Origin: Candidatus Borrarchaeota archaeon
GTDB lineage: Archaea; Asgardarchaeota; Sifarchaeia; Borrarchaeales; Borrarchaeaceae
NCBI GenBank assembly: GCA_016840645.1
Contig: JAEORY010000011.1
Span: 1 to 22,730 of the forward strand
Length of the DNA: 22,730 nt
Direction: 5' to 3'
This document shows positions 12,799 to 19,838 of this stretch, in pieces. A model generated the notes under the pieces. It saw only the letters and a list, made by a program, of their open reading frames with translations. It was not told the DNA's origin and did not search any database. How positions within the stretch are numbered: the stretch's first letter is position 1; each line of letters starts with the position of its first letter. The position numbers were made by a program, and so were the translations under genes.

Positions 12799-13167
12799 AT
12801 GGATCAAGCAGTCATGGACAAGGTCGATCTAGAAAAGTTGCAAAGACTTCCCATTATTGACCCTGTAAACCCTAATCGTAAGTTTACAGAAAAGGAAGAG
12901 AAGCATTTGCGCGAACTCATTAGCTATGAGTTTATGAATCTGGAAGAGCCTGGATTAATGCAGAAGTTCACTTATGGCAATGCTACAAACAAGCATACTT
13001 TTGTCTTTATGCATGGAGGCAGATATCGCGTACCTCGCTTTATTGCTAGACATGTGGAATCAAAATCCACTCCTATGTGGGGATGGAAACCAAACGGTTC
13101 GGGACAAATGGAAAAGACCCAAAAGGGACAAAAATCCAGATTCCAGATGCGCGAAGTATTTGAATAA
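12799..13167 (+). CDS. Conserved-looking small structural-module protein, 122 aa
   Basis: ATG 12799 follows AAGGAG right after the terminator. The product is helical at the N-terminus (residues 1-50, with DLEKLQRLPIIDP and TEKEEKHLRELISYEF), then a short strand segment (HTFVFMHGGRYRVPRFIARHV), and a basic tail. From memory, proteins of this type sit between capsid and adaptor genes in N4-gp56 phages. No function is known to me. A capsid or connector accessory role is possible. Confidence 0.78.
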   Translation: MDQAVMDKVDLEKLQRLPIIDPVNPNRKFTEKEEKHLRELISYEFMNLEEPGLMQKFTYGNATNKHTFVFMHGGRYRVPRFIARHVESKSTPMWGWKPNGSGQMEKTQKGQKSRFQMREVFE

Positions 13168-13175
13168 ACGAGGTA

Positions 13176-14099
13176 ATGATGGCAAATTGGGACCTAGCAG
13201 AAATCAGGCAAAAGGTTAGACAGGTTACGGGAAGATATTCACCCCAGGAGCTTTCAAATGAGCAATTGGATGAATATATTAATAAGTATTTCCAATACAC
13301 CTTCCCGGCAGAGTTAAAGCTCGAGAGATTTCACACATATTATGAATTTCTCACTGTAGCAAATACACAATCCTACGATTTCCCTGCAGGATATGTGAAC
13401 TTTGAACCCCCTGCGACATTGGATCGGCTTTCCTTGCTTTGGTACCAAGAGCCATCATCCTTTTATGATAACAATCCAGAAAACATAGCACGTCAGACGA
13501 TCGGAACAGGTGATGGAGCTACTACAGCATTTAATGCAACAGCTGGAAATTTTCCGATTCTTCCTGGAAGCACCGTGATTACAGATGATAACGAAGTATT
13601 TGAAGATACAAACACAGACTTTTCCGCATCACCTGTTGTTATAACGGGTAGTTTAGGAGGAAATGCCGTTTTAAATTATGAGACTGGTGCTCTCACTGTG
13701 ACTTTTAATACAGCGCCTACCAGTGGTCAAAACATTTATTTTTCCTACATCCAGTTTCAAGCAGGAAGGCCAACAGCTGTCTTGGTGTATAATAATCAAT
13801 TCACGTTTTTCCCTGTGCCAGATACAGCTTATCGATTTAGAACAAAAGCTTATGCAGACACACTGGTTACGACGGCAGCAGGTACTAACGCTGCTCTTTT
13901 TATTAATGCTACAGACAAGCCTTTACTGGAACAATGGGGCCCTTGTATAGCCTATGGGGCAAGTCGCGATATACACGCAGATAAAGGCGAAATGGACGCA
14001 TATGGTGAAGTGACGGCGCTTTACAAAGAGCAATTAGCTTATGTGTTGAAAAGAACCAATCAAAACTTGCTAAACACACGAGCGCAACCATTTTTTTAA
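13176..14099 (+). CDS. Probable head-tail adaptor protein with Ig-like insertion
   Basis: The product is 307 residues. The helical N-terminus (EIRQKVRQVTGRYSPQELSNEQLDEYINKYF) and the segment with TVANTQSYDFPAGY are typical of phage adaptor proteins that attach below the portal in short-tailed phages. Residues about 108-193 look like an inserted beta-sandwich: GTGDGATTAFN, a middle with LPGSTVIT, then NYETGALTVTFNTAPTSG. The C-terminal third returns to a helical adaptor part. GAGG precedes tandem ATGs at 13176 and 13179; either could start. Inferred role: connecting portal and tail nozzle. Confidence 0.75.
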   Translation: MMANWDLAEIRQKVRQVTGRYSPQELSNEQLDEYINKYFQYTFPAELKLERFHTYYEFLTVANTQSYDFPAGYVNFEPPATLDRLSLLWYQEPSSFYDNNPENIARQTIGTGDGATTAFNATAGNFPILPGSTVITDDNEVFEDTNTDFSASPVVITGSLGGNAVLNYETGALTVTFNTAPTSGQNIYFSYIQFQAGRPTAVLVYNNQFTFFPVPDTAYRFRTKAYADTLVTTAAGTNAALFINATDKPLLEQWGPCIAYGASRDIHADKGEMDAYGEVTALYKEQLAYVLKRTNQNLLNTRAQPFF

Positions 14100-14108
14100 G
14101 AGGTAATC

Positions 14109-14813
14109 ATGGCATATGACAAAACACTTCCAGCTAATAGCACAAAGATAAGGAATTATCCGACGGTTTTGACCAACAACTTTGCAGCTATTGAAGAAGG
14201 GGATATTAGTTTAAAGCATTGGCAAATCAACTTTATTGAAAGAAATGCAGTACCTGGCGCACCTCCTCCGGCCAACGATCCAACGCGTGCCGATGATACG
14301 ATGATCATGTTTTCTAAGCAGGACTCAGCTGGTGAGACAGAGTTATTTCTTCTAGATGATAGATCACCAGCGAACAACTTTCAAATTACACAAAATGGCG
14401 CCCTTGGAAGTACATCTACTCAGGTTAACGCTAATGGTCTAGCGTTTGACGTCGATTCAACTACCGGATTAACGTATGTCGATGGTCAAATGATTGTCGC
14501 ATATGGAAATTTCAATGTTTTAGGGATTTTACAATTTGGAAAGAACATGACAACTGCAGGGACACCAAGACCGTCTACAGGATTGTTTAATGTAAATGTT
14601 GATGCAGATGTATTGCAGAATGCGAACTATGTAATATCAGGTTCTGTGAGAAATTCTGGTAATAGTGGAGGATCTGTACGTGGCGTGATGCCTCTTCTAA
14701 CACCTGCACCTGTTGCTAGCACAGCAACTACCATACAGTTAGAAGTTAAAAGGGATGGTGGGAGAACCAATGATTTTGACGATTTCTTCATCATGATTTG
14801 TGGAGGAAGATAA
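14109..14813 (+). CDS. Tail protein, fibre-like, 234 aa
   Basis: ATG 14109 follows AGAGG. The N-terminus reads KTLPANSTKIRNYPTVLTNNF, a segment I associate with phage tail or fibre proteins, followed by helix-turn and strand-rich regions with many Thr, Asn and Gly. The C-terminus ends DFDDFFIMICGGR. No enzymatic motif is seen. Position between adaptor and nozzle suggests a short-tail or fibre component. The stop overlaps the next ATG by 1 nt. Confidence 0.75.
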   Translation: MAYDKTLPANSTKIRNYPTVLTNNFAAIEEGDISLKHWQINFIERNAVPGAPPPANDPTRADDTMIMFSKQDSAGETELFLLDDRSPANNFQITQNGALGSTSTQVNANGLAFDVDSTTGLTYVDGQMIVAYGNFNVLGILQFGKNMTTAGTPRPSTGLFNVNVDADVLQNANYVISGSVRNSGNSGGSVRGVMPLLTPAPVASTATTIQLEVKRDGGRTNDFDDFFIMICGGR

Positions 14814-17017
14814 TGGGTTATCAGCCTTTTTTGATAGCACCTTTTGGAACTGGGCTTGATACTGATCTTGAACCTTGGCTTTTGCCAATTGATGCTTTTA
14901 CAGACATCATCAACGCCCATATTCACCATGGTTATATCGAAAAAAGGCAGGGATATCGATTTTTGGGAGACATGGTTCATGGGAGACCAATTACTGCAGC
15001 TACTGCTGCGAATCCGGCGGTATTCACCGTGGCTTCTGCTACTGGCCTTAGTGATGGAGACACTGTATCGCTACATTACCTAGCGGGTGGTAGCTGGGCA
15101 AACCTTAATGGTCAGAAATATACAATTGACAATCTTGCAGGAACTAACTTTGAACTGCTTGATTCTACAGGAACAGCAGTTGATGGGTCAGGATTAGGTG
15201 TTTATACAGGGAGTAGTGGACGTCTTGGCACCTTTGAAGGCAATCGGATTATGGGAATATTCCGATATATTGGATCTGACAATACAAGACAGTTATTGAT
15301 TTCTGATACCGAGAGAGTAGCTCTTTACAATGCTACTACGCAAATATTTGATCCACTTGATCTTTTTGACAGTACATCAACACTAAGAACAGATTCTGAT
15401 GTTTGGAATTCAACAAATGTTGATTATATATGGTCGGCAAATTGGCAACACGCAGGTTCTGTAAACCGTGTGTATATCACCAACGGCAAAGCTTTTACAG
15501 GTGGCACACCTGGTACCGATGGAATTGTCTACTATGATGCAGCAAACCCAAGGGTAGAACAATTTCAACCATCTTTAAATTCTACAGACACTCTTTATGG
15601 TTGCAAGTTGATGTTTAGTATTAAACAAAGACTAGTATGTCTCCATACATTCGAGTTTAATGGTGCTACAACAAACACTTTTCCCCAGAGAGCAAGATGG
15701 TGTGCTGCCCAGAATCCAGGCAATTGGGATGACTCCGTTCCTGGTGGTGGGGGATTTGTGGATGCGCCCACTGGTGAACAGATCATTTCTGCAAGGGCAT
15801 TGCAAGATATCATCATTGTAAACTTCACTGATAGTGTATGGACCCTTCGGCCTGTCCCTGACCCAGCACTTCCTTTTAGATGGGATAAAATTAATGATTT
15901 CAGGGCGTGTGATGGCAAGATGGCAACTATCGGGTATGACCGTTATGTCGTTGCTCTTGGACAAAGAGGAATTACTGCAACAGATGGAGTAGAAACCCGG
16001 CGTGTCGATCAAAGAATTGAAGACTTTGTCGATGACGATGTTAACGACTCAGAATTTGATAAAGTCTTTGCTGATAGAAGCTATTCCTCTCGAAGAACGT
16101 GGATGTTGTATCCGCAGGAGGAAAAGGATGATGCAGAAGGCGCTTTAATCTATGACGATGAATCTGGTGCTTATACAAAATATGTATTTACCAGAGAAGT
16201 AAGCGGAAGTGTAGTCGACATGAATGCCCTTGGCCATGGCGGGGTATCAATTGACTATGCCGCAGAAGACTTCATCGCAGCTAACGACTTAGATGTGGCA
16301 GCTGAGGATTTAAACGATGAAACTGCATTGTCATTTTTCTGGTCAGAAGGTGCTGAAATCTTCCTAGGTGGAGATCGGGCAGGCGCTGTCCATATACTTG
16401 AAACCGAAGGAAGCGATGACGGAACATCTATTCAATTTGAAATGGAAAGTGCTGGCTGGAATCCTTTCAAAGATCAAGGAGTCGAATGCCAGCTAGGATA
16501 CGTCGACTTCTACTGTGATAGCGATCAAAAAACTAAGCTTTCAGTTGAATTCTATAAAAATGATAACGAGGCTCCCTACGAAGAGCAGGGTATGGATCTT
16601 CTACCTGATCTTGGGTATGTGGCTAGTATTAATAATATTGCACTAACAGATGCCGGCGATCCGACACAAGGTTTAACTATTTCCGCTGGTAAGCACGGTT
16701 TAACTACTAATGACCGCATTTATATCTATGGCGCCGAGGGAATGACTGAAGTTAATGATGAAGAATATATCGTTACGGTCGTAGACGGCAATACTTTTAC
16801 CGTTTCTGTCGATGCCACTGGTTTTGGCACTTATACTTCCGGTGGATTAATTTATGAAAACAAGTTCTACCGCACTAAAGTTTGGAAAAGGGCATATGGT
16901 GGTGGAATCGGCTATGTGCATCAAATAAAGGTCTACTCAGAAGGTTCTAACCGTCCTTTGAAGATACACGCTATTAAACCCTGGTTTAGACCGCGTGGAA
17001 GGAGAACATTGGGATGA
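14813..17017 (+). CDS. Large tail nozzle/hub protein with two FCCH-like domains
   Basis: The product is 734 residues behind TGGAGGA, at ATG 14813. It opens with a motif common in such phage proteins (PFGTGLDTDLEPWLLPIDAF, then YIEKRQGYRFLG). Two FCCH-like beta domains interrupt it, near residues 60-136 and 606-680, each with TxANP- or DAGDP-like starts, a GD/ND turn, and Y-T-G/S-G ends. The rest is beta-rich with Asp/Trp motifs, consistent with a beta-propeller-like tail nozzle. Similar proteins close the DNA channel in short-tailed phages. The nozzle assignment is inference from order and fold hints. The stop overlaps the next gene by ATGA. Confidence 0.82.
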   Translation: MGYQPFLIAPFGTGLDTDLEPWLLPIDAFTDIINAHIHHGYIEKRQGYRFLGDMVHGRPITAATAANPAVFTVASATGLSDGDTVSLHYLAGGSWANLNGQKYTIDNLAGTNFELLDSTGTAVDGSGLGVYTGSSGRLGTFEGNRIMGIFRYIGSDNTRQLLISDTERVALYNATTQIFDPLDLFDSTSTLRTDSDVWNSTNVDYIWSANWQHAGSVNRVYITNGKAFTGGTPGTDGIVYYDAANPRVEQFQPSLNSTDTLYGCKLMFSIKQRLVCLHTFEFNGATTNTFPQRARWCAAQNPGNWDDSVPGGGGFVDAPTGEQIISARALQDIIIVNFTDSVWTLRPVPDPALPFRWDKINDFRACDGKMATIGYDRYVVALGQRGITATDGVETRRVDQRIEDFVDDDVNDSEFDKVFADRSYSSRRTWMLYPQEEKDDAEGALIYDDESGAYTKYVFTREVSGSVVDMNALGHGGVSIDYAAEDFIAANDLDVAAEDLNDETALSFFWSEGAEIFLGGDRAGAVHILETEGSDDGTSIQFEMESAGWNPFKDQGVECQLGYVDFYCDSDQKTKLSVEFYKNDNEAPYEEQGMDLLPDLGYVASINNIALTDAGDPTQGLTISAGKHGLTTNDRIYIYGAEGMTEVNDEEYIVTVVDGNTFTVSVDATGFGTYTSGGLIYENKFYRTKVWKRAYGGGIGYVHQIKVYSEGSNRPLKIHAIKPWFRPRGRRTLG

Positions 17018-17583
17018 CGATCAATCCTAACATTATCCTTCCTCTGCACAGTGAGCAGATTTTAAGCGGTAATCCAGAAGAACTAGATCGTTATTTTCGA
17101 GAACTGATCTTCACATTACAGGGGATGTATGAAGATTTAGCGCAAGGTATCAACGGAGACATTCGTGCCGATTTTTCAGAACCCAATAGGCAATGGACTC
17201 CCATTTTAAAAGATTCAGCCAATTCAGGAACGACATTTACCTATGACCACCAAAAAGGGTGGGTTTTACGACAAGGTATCATTGTCGATGTCTGGTTTGA
17301 CGTTAAATGGACAGCAAATTCAGGTGCAATAACGGGCAATATGTATGTGGAATTGCCCTACAAAGTTGCAGTAACCGACCAAAAACCCTTCGTTGGCGTG
17401 GCGCAACCCTCCATATTTACATATACAGGAGGAACTGAGTGCGTGCTTAATGCAATAAGTGACACATACCGGTGTGAAGTTTGGAATACCGGCAGTGCAT
17501 TCACTACAGCAAATCAAGGCTCAGTCGCGGCAGGTCAATTGATAGGCCACATTAGGTACATAGGACAGCAAGATGAAAGATAA
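17014..17583 (+). CDS. Tail fibre-like protein, 189 aa
   Basis: The start overlaps the previous stop (ATGA) behind AAGGAGAA. Residues 1-55 form a helical N-terminus (NPEELDRYFRELIFTLQGMY) suited to trimer formation or attachment. The rest is beta-rich (TPILKDSANSGTTFTYDHQ, then VDVWFDVKWTAN and GNMYVELPY), resembling C-terminal fibre domains found in phages. Possible role: a short tail fibre or attachment head-fibre. There is no catalytic motif. It overlaps the acetyltransferase gene by 11 nt. Confidence 0.78.
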   Translation: MTINPNIILPLHSEQILSGNPEELDRYFRELIFTLQGMYEDLAQGINGDIRADFSEPNRQWTPILKDSANSGTTFTYDHQKGWVLRQGIIVDVWFDVKWTANSGAITGNMYVELPYKVAVTDQKPFVGVAQPSIFTYTGGTECVLNAISDTYRCEVWNTGSAFTTANQGSVAAGQLIGHIRYIGQQDER

Positions 17584-18118
17584 ATCAGAAAAAATAGACG
17601 AACTTAGGTGGGTGAGAGTATTTTCTCCTATCCATATTCCTAAGTATCTTGTCGAGCAAGTAAGAGACAGAGATTTTTCTGTTGAAGATTTTTATAAATA
17701 CCAAGAAATTAACTGCTTGGTTGAAGGCAAAGAAGGACCAACTTTAAACCCTTTCAATCATCTTTATGTTCTTGCTGATGAAGGGAATATGGTGAAAGGC
17801 TTTTTATGGTTTGTTGTAGATGCTTTGACAAAGGATGTGATCATTAATTCCTTTTCTATGGACAAGTCTTACTGGGGACAAGGAAAAGCTGTTAAAAGAC
17901 TGTCTGATCATGTAAAAGAAATTATAAAAAAGTTAAAATTAAAGAAAGTTTACTGGATTACAAATTATCCAAAACACAGCGAAAGACATGGATTTAGACG
18001 TTCTAAAGGTGTGTTGATGGAATATTCGGAGGTGAATGATGGGAAAAACAATGATGGGCGGATCGACTCACGAAAAGAACATCAGCATGCTAACGCCGGA
18101 GCAACAAGCCCTATTTAG
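17573..18118 (+). CDS. GNAT-family N-acetyltransferase-like protein
   Basis: The product is 181 residues. The central part matches the GNAT fold: strand HLYVLADEGNMVKGFLWFVV, strand VIINSFSMD, the acetyl-CoA loop YWGQGKAVKRL (the Q/RxxGxG/A position, here WGQGKA), helix DHVKEIIKKLKLKKVYWIT, and NYPKHSERHGFRRSKGVLMEY at the end. GNATs transfer acetyl groups from acetyl-CoA to amines; the substrate here is unknown. Similar genes recur in the structural cluster of short-tailed phages. The last 83 nt overlap the next gene in another frame, so the hydrophilic C-terminal ~28 residues may not be functional. A weak AGGA precedes ATG 17573. Confidence 0.82.
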   Translation: MKDKSEKIDELRWVRVFSPIHIPKYLVEQVRDRDFSVEDFYKYQEINCLVEGKEGPTLNPFNHLYVLADEGNMVKGFLWFVVDALTKDVIINSFSMDKSYWGQGKAVKRLSDHVKEIIKKLKLKKVYWITNYPKHSERHGFRRSKGVLMEYSEVNDGKNNDGRIDSRKEHQHANAGATSPI

Positions 18119-18797
18119 CAGTTTTCTAACAGGTCTTGGTCCGGACGCGATGGCTACATTTGGCAATCTTTTGCAGCCAATGGGTCAAGAGCAGATGGAT
18201 GAAGTATTCCAAAAAGCTTATGTCGATCCAGCAATGCAGACATTTGAACAACAAATGATTCCTGCAATACAGCAGCGTTTTACTGATGCAAATGCGGGCT
18301 CTTCTTCAGCTTTAAATCAAGCATTAGCACAAAGCGCAGGAGACTTATCCACGGCTTTAGGATCGCAATATGGACAATTCTTCCAGAATCAGCAACAACA
18401 GCAACTTCAAGCCATTAATCAATTCCTACCGCTGTTAACTGGTCAAACCTTCTCTCCATTAATCCAACAACAATCAGGTATCCTAGGCCCATTAATTGGA
18501 GCTGCTGGACAAATTGGCGCTGGCGTTGCGATGTCTTCCAAAGAAGTGAAAGAAAACATTAGGGAATACGAAAAAGGCCTTGAAGAGTTTATGGAATTGG
18601 ATGTGAAGCAATATGACTACATCGAAGACGTGGGAGGCCAAAAAGATAAGGTCGGATTGATTGCAGAAGACATACCGGAAGAGCTGACAGCAAAAAAAGA
18701 CGGTATATTGCACGTAGATCTTTACGGTGTCATGGGTCTTATGATCAATGCCATGCAGGAGATGTACGAAAAAATCGTACAGTTGGAGGGTAAATAA
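18036..18797 (+). CDS. Internal/ejection-like protein with C-terminal S74 chaperone domain
   Basis: The product is 253 residues behind GGAGGTGA, at ATG 18036. The N-terminal ~160 residues are Gln/Ala/Gly-rich and helical (YVDPAMQTFEQQMIPAIQQRF, then GSSSALNQALAQSAGDL), resembling small phage internal virion proteins. From residue 167 follows an S74-type intramolecular chaperone: SSKEVKENI with S167 and K172 at the spacing of the known Ser-Lys dyad, VKQYDYIE, KVGLIAEDIPEEL, and LYGVMGLMINAMQEMYEKI. S74 domains trimerise fibres and cut themselves off. Attachment to an internal-type protein is unusual. Cleavage is inferred from the dyad. It overlaps the next gene by 1 nt. Confidence 0.85.
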   Translation: MMGKTMMGGSTHEKNISMLTPEQQALFSSFLTGLGPDAMATFGNLLQPMGQEQMDEVFQKAYVDPAMQTFEQQMIPAIQQRFTDANAGSSSALNQALAQSAGDLSTALGSQYGQFFQNQQQQQLQAINQFLPLLTGQTFSPLIQQQSGILGPLIGAAGQIGAGVAMSSKEVKENIREYEKGLEEFMELDVKQYDYIEDVGGQKDKVGLIAEDIPEELTAKKDGILHVDLYGVMGLMINAMQEMYEKIVQLEGK

Positions 18798-19837
18798 TGC
18801 CAGCACCAATAGTTTTGCAAGATCCATCAGGTCTAGCACAAGGTATTTCAACAGCGGGAGGCGCTCTTGGCCAAGCTTTAGGTCAGAGAATGCAACAAAG
18901 CCGGCAGGCACAAGGGTTACAACAGTTTCAGTCAGGGCTTGAAGCGGCGCAAAATGATCCTAATGCAATAGCACGCGCATATTCACAAGCATTGGCATCA
19001 GGAGCTGATCCAGCCACATTACAATCCCTGCAGCAGTCTTATAATGCCGCTCGCAAGCAAAATGCCTTTAAATCAGCTTTTGATGAAGCATTAGATATGG
19101 GTGGTCTAAACACCCCTGAAGGGCAAAATGCGTTTTTGATGGCCTACGGTCGAGAAGGTGGCGATCCTTTCGAAGCTATTAAGCTATTTCAAAAAGATAA
19201 AAAGGGTGACAGTGTCTTTGACAAAAAGATTGATGAATTCATGGCGGATTCAGTCATTGAATATATGCAAGGTGGTGACGAGCAAAAGCAAGCATTAACA
19301 GAAAACTTAGATTATCTTGAAGAAAACCTGAAAAACGTTGGACGTGCCAAAGGGTTGGTGACAGGTGAATGGGCCTGGAATAGCAAAGCCTATACAGAGT
19401 ACAGGAACCGTGGAAATCTTGCGCTTGACAGTGTGATCAAAGTCTTTAATAAGGCAGGTGTTCTCCCACAGAGAAAACTTGAATGGATTCGTGAAACATT
19501 TGGTATTTCACCAATGGATACACAGGAGCAAATACAAGGTAAAATCAATGCGCTCAGATCCTTAGCTAAAGAAGCTGGTGGGTTTCAAGATAAGCTAGGG
19601 GGTTTGATTGAACGCTATGGAACAAAAATACCAAGAGATGAATTCATTAAGCTGCAAAACAGTGCTGATGCCACTATGCGTAAATTTGATGATCAGGTGG
19701 AAAGTCCTGCTTCTGAAACTGTCGTTGAAAAACTGCCCACTAAAGGGGTGACTAAGGGAGCGCAAGCAACCAATTCAGAAACTGGTGAGAAATATATTTA
19801 TAACGGTTCACGTTGGGTAAAACAAAAGAAGGGTTAA
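18797..19837 (+). CDS. Probable ejection/internal virion protein, 346 aa
   Basis: ATG 18797 shares a base with the previous stop behind GGAGGG. The N-terminus is Gly/Ala/Gln-rich and helical (LAQGISTAGGALGQALGQRM, then QSRQAQGLQQF), a style common in DNA-ejection proteins. The middle is charged and helical. The C-terminal GEKYIYNGSRWVK motif resembles a short TGExxxxNGxWV tail seen on various phage proteins. No enzymatic motif is evident. Placement before the large internal protein supports a role in DNA delivery. This is inference from composition and order. Confidence 0.8.
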   Translation: MPAPIVLQDPSGLAQGISTAGGALGQALGQRMQQSRQAQGLQQFQSGLEAAQNDPNAIARAYSQALASGADPATLQSLQQSYNAARKQNAFKSAFDEALDMGGLNTPEGQNAFLMAYGREGGDPFEAIKLFQKDKKGDSVFDKKIDEFMADSVIEYMQGGDEQKQALTENLDYLEENLKNVGRAKGLVTGEWAWNSKAYTEYRNRGNLALDSVIKVFNKAGVLPQRKLEWIRETFGISPMDTQEQIQGKINALRSLAKEAGGFQDKLGGLIERYGTKIPRDEFIKLQNSADATMRKFDDQVESPASETVVEKLPTKGVTKGAQATNSETGEKYIYNGSRWVKQKKG

Positions 19838-19838
19838 G

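Noticed and set aside
18492..18911. 139-codon minus-strand frame
   Set aside because: It runs opposite the S74 domain and the start of the next gene, and its hydrophobic Phe/Leu-rich product is a shadow of Lys/Glu codons.
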